Under the pieces are notes generated by a model. The model searched no databases. It saw nothing but the letters and a program-made list of their open reading frames with translations, and was not told the DNA's origin. A DNA stretch of 64,000 bases from Clitopilus passeckerianus (taxonomy: Eukaryota > Basidiomycota > Agaricomycetes > Agaricales > Entolomataceae): contig CALYLX010000116.1 of assembly GCA_944990035.1 (NCBI GenBank), positions 434,001-498,000 of the forward strand. The letters are read 5' to 3'. Position 1 is the first letter of the stretch, and each line of letters opens with the position of its first letter. Shown in pieces: positions 20,771 to 33,399 of the stretch. A program made the position numbers and the translations under genes.

Positions 20771-22721
20771 CTTCAGTAGCCACCTTCATCGGAGAATGGT
20801 TTTCCTCGGAGAGACTTGCAAAAGACCAAATGACAAGGCTTCTGAGAACTTTGCCTCTTCTAAACCATTAACAGTCGATGAATTTCCTGGTTATCAGCCT
20901 TCTTCCATGTAATCAGGCATTTGGAAACGGAGCATGAAGCCGCGAATGACACTACTATCACCGCCGAGAAAGATAAGCTCCAGTTCAGTGTTTGTTGGTC
21001 GGAGCTGGTCGGATGATGATGCAGATGGTCAACACACATCCGCCGGTTCTCGTGATATTGATCGCCGCTACCAAGCCGTTGATTGAATTTTGCCGTGTTG
21101 GAAGCCGACGAACTCTATTTTTGGTTGGCGAGAGTGGCGTTGACATCTGGACATGAACCTCGACCAATCTGTTCTTTATCAGTCTTTGACCTCCACACTG
21201 CACTTCTTGAACGCCCCAGGAGGCCCAAACCGTCCAAATGTCCAAGAATGGGTTTAATCGCTGGTAGTAATCTCCTTAGTCTTGGCATTACAGATTTGGG
21301 TCTATAATTATTGTCACCTTCGTTCTGATGCAGATGCACTACATGTAATGGTTCCAGAAATTCTGTTATTGCTGCCTCCAAGGCTCGACATTCTAACCAC
21401 GGCGTCCGGTTCCTGGTCTCGTCTAAGATAACCTCGATGTCCTGGCACAGAACTCCTTAACCAGGGTCGCTAGAGAGACGGCACCTCAAGGAATACTGCG
21501 CCGCGTGGTAAGAGATTCTCTGAAGAAAAAATCATGCATCGAAGCAGTTTGTCGCTTACTTGCATTTTAATGCGAATACTGAAATAAAGCAACCTAAATT
21601 AGTTGTCACCCTTTTCGCTGAAGAGTTAGAGCCCAAGATCGTGATTCGTTTCCCAAGCTCAAACTCATCGCCTATCTCGAGCAGTTACCTACCAGGCATT
21701 ACCCTCGCTTAAAAGACTAATAAGAGGTGCCGTGGAAACCTGAATGATTAAACGCGCACTATCCTAAAGAATCCTAGGTACCCACAGATTGACTGGTCTC
21801 AGGCTGGCAGCCCCTTGTAACAATTAGAGGTGCGATTGGCGTTAAGTACGCGGGCCCTGTGCCTTTCGGCCCATCCTCTCCCTGTATAGGGACTTTGTTT
21901 GGAGCAATTGGCATCAAGCAGCTTTTGCTTCCGGATTGTACTGGCAACCTAGGTCCTAATCTAACCAAACCTACTCACGGGTGTCGAACGAAATGAAATA
22001 ACCGATTCCAAGGCTTGATTCAAGTGACAACAGTGCGACCATGTACTCAGCACGGTGCGCATCCACCTATTTCTCCGGCATCAGCCCTTTCTTGCTCAAC
22101 TTCGATGAGCCAACTTCTCTTACCTTGTCAGCTGAAGAGCTGCTTGTCCTGCTGAAAGATCTTCATAGTCACAAGACCATCAACTCTCGGGTATTGATAG
22201 CCGGAAGGCCAGCCCGTCCACGCGTTAACCACCCAAGCCGTCGCTCCTCAGGCGTGTCGATTGAAGACAACGCCCCAGCAATTGCGTGTATGCGATGCAA
22301 CTTGAACCGCAGAAGTGTTTGATGTGGCAACACATCGTCGATAGCTTGCGGCCTCCATTTTCGTTCCTTGGCAAACAGCTCTCCTCCCATGATCAAATGT
22401 ACATTGGGTTTCCATTCTCAGATTCCCTTGATCTTGGAGGTCTTCACCTGACCATGCTCGTATGCTTAGAGATGGTGCTTCCATAGGCAACACAGGCCAT
22501 TAATGATAGCCGTACAGCTGATGGAGTACTTCTCACTCGAGAACAACGGACTTGCTTTCGCACAGAGTAATACTGACCACGCAATCTCTGCGGAGAAACC
22601 TCCGACCTTTTCATATGCGAGCACTGGACTGGGCCGGAAAGGAATAAAACCCTTCTATCCGGAAAGCTAGTATAGCTCTACTCATCCCAAACACCACAGG
22701 ACGACAACAGAGTCTGAGCCA
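20771..22721. other. Mostly noncoding; one unexplained frame at 22041-22322
   Basis: About 1.9 kb. It must contain the missing 5' exon(s) of the minus-strand membrane protein and the promoter of the monooxygenase. The plus-strand frame 22041-22322 (93 codons, with TLSAEELLVLLKDLHSHK) has protein-like composition but no recognised family or splice partner, so it is not called as a gene. Confidence 0.4.
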
Positions 22722-24856
22722 ATGGGAAACGAGCAAGGCAAAGCGCAAGCCTTGGAGATCGCATCTCTTCCGATTGAAACTCCCAATCCTCATCGCCTTC
22801 TGCCCATCCACACCCCTCGCAAGCCAACGAGAGTGGTGTGTATCGGGGCTGGAGCCTCCGGTCTTCTCATCGCGTACAAATTGCAAAGAGATTTTGAAGA
22901 GGGGAATATTGAGTTCGTATGCTACGAGAAAAACAAGGAAGTGGGAGGGACATGGTGGGAGAATACGTATCCTGGGTGAGTAGGGCCTACTATTGACGCC
23001 TTCTGGCAAATTCTCATACGCATGACCAAATTACAGGTGTGCTTGCGACGTTCCCGCCCATGCATATACTTATAGCTTCCACCCCAAATCCGACTGGTCC
23101 TCTACGTATGCTGGATCCAAGGAGATTTTTGGCTACTTCAACAACTTTGCCGAGATGCATGGCTTGAAGAAGTAAGTGGTCTTCTTTCTTACCTTTGCAA
23201 TTTCATATTCATCAGCAATAAACCCGGCCAACCTCAAACAGATACATTAAATGCCAGCATATAGTTGACTCATGCCGTTGGAATGCGGCCTCTGGCCAGT
23301 GGGAACTCGAGATCTTCGACGTCAGCTCCACCGAACTGGGTAGCAGTGATCGATGCGATTTGCGAGACCTGTACCAAGGCGGTATCAAGTCGAAGGCTAC
23401 AAAAATCGTTGAGAAGGCTGACATTCTCATTAACGCGGCTGGCGTCCTTAACTCTTGGCAATGGCCTGAGATCCCTGGCCTGCAAAACTTCAAGGGACGA
23501 TTGATGCACACTGCTAGATGGGACGAGAGTATAGATCTAAACGGAAAGAAGGTTGGCTTGATAGGGAACGGGTAAGGACCAACTGGTCGCTCCATACAGG
23601 AAATCTTCTGATATCCCTCTAAGATCATCTGGACTTCAAACTCTTCCTGCGATCCAGCCTCATGTCTCCCATTTGACGGCTTTTATACGTCGTCCAACTT
23701 GGGTTATGCCTTCGCAAGGTTTCCCGCAACACTTCTATACTGAAGATGAAATATCAAACTTCAAGGAATCCCCTACCGAGCATCTAGCCTATCGAAAAGG
23801 CCAGGAATCTGGGATAAACGCAGCTTTCAAGATGTTCCTTGCAAACTCGGATCTGCAGGCGTGGATGAAGGGCAGCTTAGTTGAACAGATGAGGGAGAAG
23901 TTGAAGCCATTGTTTGAGAAAGTCGAAGAAACGGAGAAGTGGGACGAACGGCTAATTCCAAGCTTCGGTGTGGGGTGCAGACGTATCACCCCGGGAATTG
24001 GCTACCTTGAATCCCTTTCGCAACCCAACGTCTCCGTCGTATTTGGCGATATTACCCGAGTCACCGAAGGTGGATGCATCAGCGCGTCCACAGGCAAGGA
24101 GCACAGCTTTGATGTCCTCATCTGTGCGACAGGTTTCGATACGGCGTACAAACCACGCTTCAAAGTATACGGCAACGATGGGAGGGAGATGAGCGAGGAT
24201 TGGTCGAAGGCAGGTGAACCAAAGGCATATTTTGGCATGGGTGTGGCAGGATATCCGAATTACTTCCTCGTCCTTGGCCCTAACAGTCCGATCGGAAATG
24301 GCCCTGTCCTGTGCGGTATGGGTGAGTATGCTTAAGCTACTTGAACCCAAATATCCAGATCTAAAACGAGATGTACGTAGAGGCACAGGTTGACTATATC
24401 CTCAAATTTATCGACAAGTATGCAGCCGAGCACATTCATTCGTTCACTCCCAAAGCGGACGCTGTTGAGGAGTTCCTTGCCTGGAAAGACGAATTCATGA
24501 AAGACACAGTCTGGGCAGAAGAGTGTCGATCGTGGTACAAGTCTAACAGTGTTCAGGGAAAGATTAGTGCATTGTGGCCAGGAAGCACATTGCATTATAT
24601 GGAAGCCATTAGAGACCCTCGGTTCGAAGACTGGATGTTCACGTACGGATCGCTGGATGGTCGGCGCAGGTTCAATAGGTTCAATTATCTGGGCAACGGT
24701 TTCTCTCAGGTGGAGAGTGACTCGACAGCTGACTGGGCATACTATCTCAAGAACGAAGACGACTCGGAATATCGCAGTCGAGCGAAAAGGTTGAAAGTGG
24801 TAAGTAGTTCTGGATCAGTGGATAGGAGCAATACGGGAATGGGCTTTTCACTCTAG
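22722..24856 (+). CDS. FAD/NADPH Baeyer-Villiger-type monooxygenase
   Basis: Predicted soluble flavin monooxygenase inserting oxygen into a ketone or hydroxylating a small molecule. Exons 22722-22975, 23037-23171, 23242-23571, 23624-24321 and 24381-24856 give 630 residues. Residues 40-80 carry the FAD Rossmann site (VVCIGAGASGLLIAYKL) and WWENTYPGCACDVPAH. The Baeyer-Villiger fingerprint FxGxxxHxxxW is intact as FKGRLMHTARW. It is followed by the NADPH-binding GLIGNGSSGLQTLP and the ATG motif ICATGFDTAY. A strong GTAAGT donor at 24800 and CTCTAG at 24856 suggest an extra last intron, which would move the stop to 24907 and change the last residues (628 aa). The nearest neighbours include permeases upstream and, further off, methyltransferases and an acyltransferase. 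The real substrate is unknown. Confidence 0.93.
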
Positions 24857-24907
24857 TATTTCCTTAAACACCTTTTAAACGCCCGAATTTGTCATAATAA
24901 AGGTTGA

Positions 24908-25559
24908 ACACCAAATCTTCCATTGTACCATGTTATCAAACTGAAAGTTATTTGGGTACCACCAATCGGGTTCTGATTGTGTTCGTTCAGCTACTGTAAT
25001 GCATTACACCAGAGTAAGGATCGTACAGATACAGTGAGAGGAGTTAACGGATAAACGAAACATAATCGAGGGAAATGATATTTACATGAGGTGTATATGA
25101 TGATATGAGTGTAGGATTGTGGATTGCCTTCATTAGTGTATCGTGATGAGAAGATCCAAATCACAAGAGGAAAGAGGAAAGTAGATTAAGTACAAATGCA
25201 CCTTCAACTAACCCATAGATAAAATAACAAGAAATCTTAAATGAATCTCATGGAAGAAAGTCTGTACACGTTACAAGTCGAATGGATTGGGAGGATGATG
25301 GGAGAATCAAGACCGATGGTTGGCGGGGTATGACGAAATTGCGGCATATAGCCAATGCGAATGGTTGGGAGGGTAGGACTTCGGCCAGTATACGAGCGTA
25401 TGCCTTACAACTACGATGACGCACCGATGAGGTGTCGAAGGTCTCCAAAAATGATATCTGGGAAGAAGGGGCAAGTTAGCAACTGCAGAACTTATCTGGT
25501 CCTCTTGACGAGACACATCTATTACAGAAACTCACATTTACTCAAGGCTCTCTTGTAGC
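24908..25559. other. Convergent intergenic region
   Basis: About 650 AT-rich bases between the 3' ends of the monooxygenase (+) and the Reg1-like gene (-). It probably contains both transcript ends. No gene seen. Confidence 0.5.
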
Positions 25560-28500
25560 TCAAGCTTCAGCCCCGTGTGCCCCCGCGGCTACCTGACGTT
25601 GCTCAAACTGCTGCTGCTGCTCTCTGGACCACAGGCCCAGGAATGCGCCGGCGCTGCTAACCATTTCTACAGCCTTCCCGACCAATCCATCGTGCGTAGG
25701 TGATCCAGGTGGGCTCTGTAAACTTCTTCGCCGACTTGTGATGACAATCGAAGGAGGTGTAGCTGGCTTAATATTACTATGGCCACTTGGGCTATCGCTG
25801 CCGTTGACCAAAGACATCGAGTGTGGCCTGATGGTTGAGGCGGACGTGGAGGTCGAATTCGAAGGAGAGATAGGTGGGCTCATTGTCTTCAGACTCTTTG
25901 CTTGTGCCTCCGCTGCAGATGGTGAGCTCGACTTGGCAGCAGGGCTGACGTTAACCGCTGAGGTCGTAGGGCTTTCAACAGGTGCAGCAACGTGTGGAGC
26001 AGGGACCGATAGAGGAGGCCGATGGGCTGATCCTGTCCTGACATGGGACCTTGCAGGACTCTGAGCAGGACTCGACTCTGAGCTTCTTCGAAGGTTACTG
26101 GATACACCATTGACGACCCTAGGCATCTTCAGAGCAACAACGGGTGAGTTTGAAGGAGTGGGATTCTGACTCCGCTGCTTCTCAGCATCTTGTCTATAGT
26201 TTGAATCCGTTGAAGAGGTCAGGGACGACGAGACAGAGCCTAGGAGCTGTTCCATGCTTTGAGGCTGGTGTGCGGGGATGGGAACAGGTGCAGCAGGTGC
26301 GGTTGCCCTGGCATTAGGCGAACGAGGCGAACACGGTGACGGTGAGTGCATCATGTCGTTCTCTAAGAGCGTGGGGGACGAGACTGGGGTATGGAATCCC
26401 AGCGTTACAGTGGCAGCCGAACTCGAACTTGCAGTGCTGGTCGTAGACGAAGAAGATTCTGATGTTCGCATTGGAGGTCGTTGAGGAATGTAACCTTCAT
26501 TTGTTGATCCCTCTTTCACCGTTGAACCCGAGCCAGACCCAGAGGTGGCGCTGGAATACGCTGGAGACGACGGCCGTTCATCCAGCTTTGAAGACTCCGA
26601 GGTCAGAGAAGGGGAAGGGGATATCGGTGACGGGGGTGGAAGAACAGCGTCTATACTTCTGCCCATCCTTTCCCTCTCTCTTGTCGCGATGTCGTCAGGA
26701 CTCAGGGAGTGCTTCAATCTCTTGGTCCCCATTCTATCCCGACCCCTCTCCCTCTCGCCGCTCCCTCCGCTGGGAGAAATGCCAGTGCTTACTGGGCTGT
26801 AACTCCAACTGCTGCCTCCGCCCCTTCGATCTCCTTCTCGGTCTCTTTCCCGGCCACGTCCACCACTATATGCTCCCGCCGAGGCACCTAGATCGATGGT
26901 GGATCTCGGGGTGCTCCCTGAAGCGTCAGGGCTCAAGCTGCTTCCAACAGAGGAGGAGCTGTGACCTCCATCCCGTTCACCGCTCCAAGAAGAACTTGAG
27001 TGCATATTGCGAGCACTTGATCTTCCCCTAGTCTCCGTGCTGCGACCTCTTGTCCTGGAACCAGAACCAGAGTTGTCACGGCACGAACCAGAATTTGATC
27101 GAGCAAGGGCAGGGGCAGGGGCGTTGGCAGAGGAGCTACCAGAATAGGACGAGGAACGGTGCAGAGAGGGATGGCTGGGAGGCAAAAGTAATGTGCTTTT
27201 AGGAGGGGAGGTCGACACCTCCGGCTGAACCGAAGAAGAAATCAGGTTGGGTGATGGTGTCCTGCTCCTGGATCTTGACCTGGACCTCCTTTCTTCGCTC
27301 TGACCACTACCCACCATGCCGTGACTACCAAGGGAGGATGAATAGGACTCGGCTCTCCGCAGCCTATGGTCTGTGACAGCCCCAGAAGAGGGCGAGGTGA
27401 CGTCGCCCATGCTTGCGGTCCTTCTCACAACCACGCTCGGAACTGTGTTGGACTGTGAGTGAGGCAACAACGTGTCTTCGACCATCTCAACCTCTCCATC
27501 CGCATTCCCATTGCCGCCAACGCTGAAGATCTTCCTCCCCTTCTTCCTGCCGCCAGCTGCTCCCCGTTGAGCAACATCGTACTCAACAGCATTGCCAAAT
27601 CCATCCTCGTGGTCTTCAAGTACCTCTCTCGAGTTATTCCGTCTCACCAACTGTGCGTTGACTGCGCCCCAGCTCGGAGGGGGGACATACACGAGTTCGA
27701 CGGGCGTTGAGCTTGTACCGTCTTCAGTTGAATTCCCGCTCCTTGTCGTATCATCGCTCTTCTTCCGTTCGGCGAGCCAAGGTCGATAGTCGGAATCGCT
27801 TCCCTCATCTCCAAAGCTATCCACCCAGCCACGCCCTTGATGACCGAAGAAATAATCATCAAAATCTCCACTGCCCCCAGGTGCAGCATCTGGGCCTCCA
27901 GTCTTCAATATCGTTGGGGCGATGGGAGCGATGGTCACGCTTGGTGAACGCAAGGAAGTGGGGGGAACAGAAGATTTGCGGCTGCCGGCTCCAACGAGAT
28001 GTCGGCTGGTATTGCTGCCGCTGCCGCTGCCACTTCCCGCTCCGCTTCTTCCCCTGCGGGATCCTCTGCTTGTTCTACCGCTGTCAGAAGAGGAGTTGTG
28101 ACTCCTTCCAGCAGGTAAATCAGGCGCATATACGGACTGATATCCACCAGGTCGGTAAGTGCTTGTGGTGCTGTTGCTCAGCCTCCTGCTACTAGGTGGT
28201 CTGTCCTTCTGGAAATGAAGGGGGTAATCCGAAGTAGACGATGTCGTGGATGTAGTAGACGCTGTAGATGCAGAGGTAGAGGAGGAAGCGGTAGACGATG
28301 AAGAGGTGTTGGACACCATAGACTGTGACCGACCCGAAGAAAGCGTGCTCGAGGAGCGAGGCTCAGGGCGACTTGAATCAGGGACAGCACCGTTTGATGT
28401 GGATCCTAGAAGGATGGGAGCTATTTGTTGGCGTGGCGCATTTGAAAGGGGCAATTCTTGTTGCTCACCCCACATGGTTGAAAAATCCTCCCCGAGTTCG

Positions 28501-30258
28501 CCATCCTCGTAGTCATCGCCTTCCTCCTCGTCTTCATCATACCTAACAATGACAAAAAAATTAGTCAGAATGATGCCCATGAGTTTTTGAAATCGATTCG
28601 GAAATAGTAAGGAAACGCGGCAACGGGTAGGAAGGTGGATATATGCACACATTTCAGAATGGAAACATGTTTGCCAACGAGGAAAAAGCACAAAAGATGA
28701 AAAATAGGGCGGAAAATATACTCACCCATCGTCGTATGTGGGACCCCAGGGATTTCGTCCCATCGCGTATCTGCCCCTGCCACCCAGCCTAAACCGCATC
28801 GCGGAGTCTTCCTCTATTGCCTGCATATCCTCTTCTTCGTCTTCCTGCGAATCGTCGTCGTCGTCGTCATCCCTGTATTCAATCCTCACAACTCTTCCGA
28901 TCCCGTTGGTGCCTATACTCCTGCTCAGGACCTGCCTATCGCCCTGATCCAGATCGATGTCCATGTCTAAATCTTCATCCTCTTCCTCTAGTCCCTCTAA
29001 ACTTGAAGGAGACGGTTGAGGCGTCTCGATAGCGATGCATTGTTCCACAAACGTGTTGAATGAAATATGCTTTTTCTTCTTTCTTTCACGTTCTTGGCCG
29101 TATTGATTGTGATGACGCTTGTTGGACGGCTGGCGAGTGCTATCGCTTTGAGTGACTTGACCATTGCTATCGGATGAGTTGGTAGAGCTAGTTATGCCCG
29201 AATCAGTAGCACATGGCTCTGAGGGAATCGCCTTTGGTATCGACGTTTCTGAGCTGACCGGTGCATGAGATGCACCGCTTGTCGTAGCTGGGGTTTGGCT
29301 AGGAACATCTGGAGTCGATGCAGAGTGAGGAGGCTCAACCCTAGGTGGGCTTTCTCTCCTGAATCTCCTGTCGGGGCCCCATTTAGTCACATAAGAGTCG
29401 GACTTCGTGTGTTGCAACGACGGCCGCCTGCCGGCAAACGATTTGACAGGCCCTTGAACCTGAAGTGTTGCATCTGCATGGTCATCCGAGTCCTCGTCAG
29501 AATCGGAAGGTAAGGCTGAGGCGTTGTATACAGGGCTAGAGGTGCTGAAGATGGGGGAAGTGGTTGGAAGATCTGAAGTCAGCAGCTGCGAAATTGACCG
29601 GTGTTTAAGGATAGGTTTGGTCGGCGCTGCCATTATTGGCCCGTTTGTTGATGAGGAGTTCAGAGATGTTGAAGAACCAACGGAAGGCGTTGAAGGGTCT
29701 GGTGGAGCAAGAGCCGACGACGATGTCGATGAGTAGGGTAGTGGGCGTAACGGTGGCTTGGAATCGCCTGCAGTGTGCAGAGGGCCATATAGCCAGGTGA
29801 CATCCGAGTCCTTGAGCCTGTCACTTGGTGTTCAGGGCCCTGTGGGACGCGATATGAAAATAGAGCCCATACCAATTCAAAGTCTCAGGCGTTACGGTAC
29901 CCAAACCATTTCTCTGCTTCCACCACGTCCGCCAACTGGCATTTTCTAGCCGCACACCGTTGGCAATCTCATTCTTCTGCCTCGTCATGTTCCTCCAACT
30001 CCTCCAGACGTCTTCCTCTTCCCAATTATGCGATAGGTAGTCAACCTGGGAACGGGGAAGAAGTGAGACGGAGGTGTCATCTTGAGCTGGGGGATGATTA
30101 GGATTATAGAGCCGTGTATCGCTAGACTGTGGTAGGGCGGAGGTTGTGGTCGCTGGGGAGGAAGGAAGCGAAACGGATGAACCGTTCGAATTATGTGGAT
30201 AGGAGGAGGTTGCAGCGATGAGGACAGGGAGGTAGTTGGATGTTGTTGTTGACGACAT
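25560..30258 (-). CDS. Reg1-like PP1 regulatory subunit with areA GATA-like (DUF1752) domain
   Basis: Predicted targeting subunit of protein phosphatase 1 related to yeast Reg1, which directs PP1 against the Snf1 kinase in glucose repression. Exons (minus) 29873-30258, 28726-29817 and 25560-28542 give 1486 residues. Near residues 70-115 is the DUF1752 / areA GATA-like block: SHNWEEEDVWRSWRNM, then GVRLENASWRTWWKQRNGL. Near residue 378 is a PP1-docking RVxF-type motif in the Reg1 context, KKKKHISFNTFVEQCIAIE. Acidic patches follow: a run of Asp coded by a GTC/GAC repeat (about 28855-28870) and YDEDEEEGDDYEDGELGED. The last thousand residues are Ser/Pro/Gly/Arg rich and disordered, much longer than yeast Reg1. 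The orthology call rests on the two short conserved blocks in the right order. Confidence 0.85.
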
Positions 30259-30310
30259 GGTCGCTGCTGTGGCCGTCTTTGTGGCTGTTCTGGAGTGTGT
30301 TGTAGCTGTT

Positions 30311-30346
30311 GGCGACGACGACTACACTCCTCTCGTCGTCGTCGTT
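30311..30346. repeat. CGA/CGT trinucleotide inverted repeat in the 5' flank
   Basis: GGCGACGACGACT and CTCGTCGTCGTCGTT lie 10 bases apart and can form a stem of 8-10 pairs. The site is about 55-90 bases upstream of the Reg1-like start codon, so it would fall in the 5' leader if transcription starts further upstream. It may simply be a trinucleotide repeat. Confidence 0.35.
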
Positions 30347-32095
30347 GTTAATTGTTGAAAGTAAAGGGAGAGGAAGGTAGGTGCTCTGTATTTGGTATGA
30401 TTGTCCTGTTTTGGCTCTTCGGAACTAAACTCTTCCTGCCATAACTCTCTTTCCCGATATGCCGCGTGATTTTTCCTACATTTCCTGTTTTGGCCCTGAA
30501 CACGTGGCTTTGGCTGGGTCTTTATTTTATTCGCCTTTTCGATCCCCGTTCTTGCGTCATCGTTGCCTCCAGAAAGAAAACCAACATTTAGCCAGCTTCA
30601 CCAAATCTCCACTGCCTCTCCTATAATTTTACCAGCAAAATTCGTGAAGAAAACAAAGGAAACTATGTACATTTTGCGCTAGATTTATCTTCGGAGAAAC
30701 CGCCTGCTCCCCAACCCCACATCACTTCAATGCCTCTAAAACACCCTCCGGCCCGGTCACATTTCCCATGTCAAAATCCTCTGTCAACTAGCATTCATAC
30801 CCCCTCGCGGCGATGAAGCATTGATGCTAAATAACAATGGATGCGAGGGAGTCCTCCCCCCAAGGTCTCTCATTCGCTGCCTGCTCCGCCTCGCTGTGAC
30901 TCATGACAATGAAACGATGTGCGCTACGTCTCGTTTATTTCATCTTACGAACAAAAAGTCTACCTGCGAAAGTCCCTTGGGGGATATGAACAGTAGGAAG
31001 CTGGGATCCTGCAGGCACTCCTCGGATCTTCGCAACGTGTGCCTGCTTCGGGTGCCAGACCGACCCCTGCGGGGTCCAGCTCTAACCCCGTTAGAAGCCG
31101 TAGGTGCTAGATGTTCACTTCGCTGTGGCGCTCTGGATCATGAACTGGACAAAGGGAATCACTACAGAATCTGCAGAAATTGAGCAATCCTCAAATCTGC
31201 CTTCATCCGCCGGCGTGGTCTGACCCAGCGGACGGCTGTGGATTTTCCGCGTGCCCGGACCATGCGTCGTTCCGAACCAAGTGGTCGCGTAATGTCGTTT
31301 TCTGAGCCTGCTGCCACGTATTGTTCTCGATCATTTCGGCGCAATTCAACCCACATCCATCCCTTACAGTTCCCGCCTGGTCGTCAAGCCCCAGCCTGGA
31401 CAAGACAGGCCTCATGAGGGGTCATGTTCCCAGCAATTCCCAGCGTCGGCGCCTCTCGGATGGATCATACGACTTCATTTCCAGACGACGATCCAGAATG
31501 GAGTAGTACCCCACACTCTCCTTCAATGTGATTTCTCTCCAGAACCTTCTTCGCTCCTCTTGCACTTTCATATGAACGGCAAGCCCCCTAGATCATCCCT
31601 CGTGGATGTGATCCGGCCTGGAGACGCTCTTCCATCCAACACCAATGCCATCATCATCAAAAGTCGGCCGCCACCCATCTTTCTTCTCAGTGTTGGCGCC
31701 CGAAGGTTTCGCCATAAAAGGGATGGCTTCTCCGCCTCCATGGCTCTTTGGGCTTAGAAATGACCGTCACAGGAACCATATCTCTCGTTCTCACAAACTT
31801 TACTTTCAATTCTTGTGTGGCCTTGTTTTGAAACGACTTACAGCCCAGAGAATTTACCAGAAACTGACCTATAGCTTGTTTGTCATTTGGTACTCTCGAG
31901 AGCTTATCTTTAGGACATAACGTGTCACTGTGCCTGGATTTCGTTATCTCTCCGTTGTTTTCGTCGTTGGATCCAATCCAATGCGGGGTAAGTCTGCTCC
32001 AGGTCGTTCGGCGTTCAATTTCCTACACAAGATACCTCGATTTCAGGAGAACTTGAACGCTCGAGTACTTCTCTAGGTTGCGGTGTTAGTGTGAT
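30347..32095. other. Long intergenic region
   Basis: About 1.7 kb containing the Reg1-like promoter. A plus-strand frame at 30821-31183 (120 codons) and shorter ones have no recognisable motif. No gene is called. Confidence 0.4.
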
Positions 32096-33399
32096 ATGTC
32101 TACTTTTTACCACATTTTTTCCCTGACAGTGACATCGCTAGAAGCGCAGTTTTGCCCGTATTACACAGGTGATGATTGCGGCGACAAAGTGCCCTTCCCT
32201 TCAGCTCCTTCTCAGCAATCTGAAAATAAATCGCGGCGGTGGCTTTTGCCTAGGCCTAGTCTGTATACATCGACGACCGACGGGTCCGATGCTAGGCCAC
32301 CTGAGCATTTTCAGTGGTGATTTGAAGCAATGAGGTTAGGGACCATTACGACATGCAACTTCGAGAATTTCCAGGACATTCCCCTTTCCCACAAACGTGC
32401 GTTAGCCACTTAGAAAGCACAGATAACCTCTGATCCACATCCAACTGCGATATCGAGCCAGGAATTGGATTTACTCGTCCTCCCAGTCTTTGAGTCACCC
32501 GAACCCTTTGCTATACCCTTCGCGGGAGCACCGAAGTGCCTGATATAGGTCAGAAGGCTGCAGAAGCGTCAAAATCTGGGCAGGGCTGCATTTATGATCG
32601 AAGATCTTTGAGTAACATTTCGTCACAACGTCGTTGACATTCCTTTCGAAATCTTCAATTGATTCTCATTGCAGCACGGAACTTGCGGACCGGTGGATCA
32701 GCGTACCACCGAGAGCCAAATAGAAGATGATTATGACTCTTTGATACGACAGTTGGAACAACGAAACAGCTCTCATTTGCTCAACATTCGTCACAATCCA
32801 CAGGACGATGAACGAAGGGTCTCGTCTATATTCACGGAAAACTTGCGCGGGAGAACCGAAGAATATTTTAGTGACCTAACAAGAGGTTCCGAATCTGACT
32901 TTGGGACTTTTCATGACACCTAGTCCTTTCCTTTTTTTACGGTTAGGCTTCTAGGAAACCAGACGCGGTTATTATGCCCGTACGACCCACTATGCCTTGT
33001 GATCCTCACATAGAGCTCAACGCCCCTCCTGGCCATATAAGTCTGAGAAGAGCGTTTTGCTCGGGGCCAATTCCTAGTTTCGAGTTCATCCCAACTCAGA
33101 CTACTTTTCAATGACAGTCTGACTGATGCATATGAAATCCGCATGGTAAACGGCGCACACTTGGGCCAGCTTGTGCAGTCTACTGCAGACATTCCGGCTA
33201 AAGTCCCATTCTGGTCGACCCTTCCTGGCGTTGCATCTGTCAACCTCTTGGTCTAGTTAGGAAGGACGCGAAGAAGTCGGTGAAGCGGGCATCCACTAAA
33301 AAAAAGAAGGCGGGGAGAACGAAGAAAAGGCAAGTGGCAGCAGATGAAGGTGGATCTGAAGTTAGTGGAGTCAAGGAAACCTTGGAGAAGCGAGGGTAA
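32096..33399 (+). other. Coding-like but unresolved locus
   Basis: Several plus-strand stretches have protein-like composition in sequence. 32144-32315 (CPYYTGDDCGDKVPFPSAPS). About 32430-32540 (SDPHPTAISSQELDLLVLPV). 32674-32923 (QRTTESQIEDDYDSLIRQLE, acidic and helical). About 32955-33107 (DPHIELNAPPGHISLRRAF). 33108-33253 (LTDAYEIRMVNGAHLGQLVQ). 33257-33399, a Lys-rich tail (KRASTKKKKAGRTKKRQ). Acceptor-like CTTCTAG and GTCTAG sites separate some of them, but I could not find one set of phase-consistent introns, and a frame change near 33105 has no obvious intron. It is either a multi-exon gene I failed to solve or a decaying gene. No family recognised. Confidence 0.33.

Noticed and set aside
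28855..28870. GTC microsatellite as a regulatory repeat
   Set aside because: It is in frame inside the Reg1-like coding sequence and simply encodes an Asp run.
30821..31183. Plus-strand frame of 120 codons upstream of the Reg1-like gene
   Set aside because: Cys-containing but with no repeated motif or splice support; composition not protein-like throughout.
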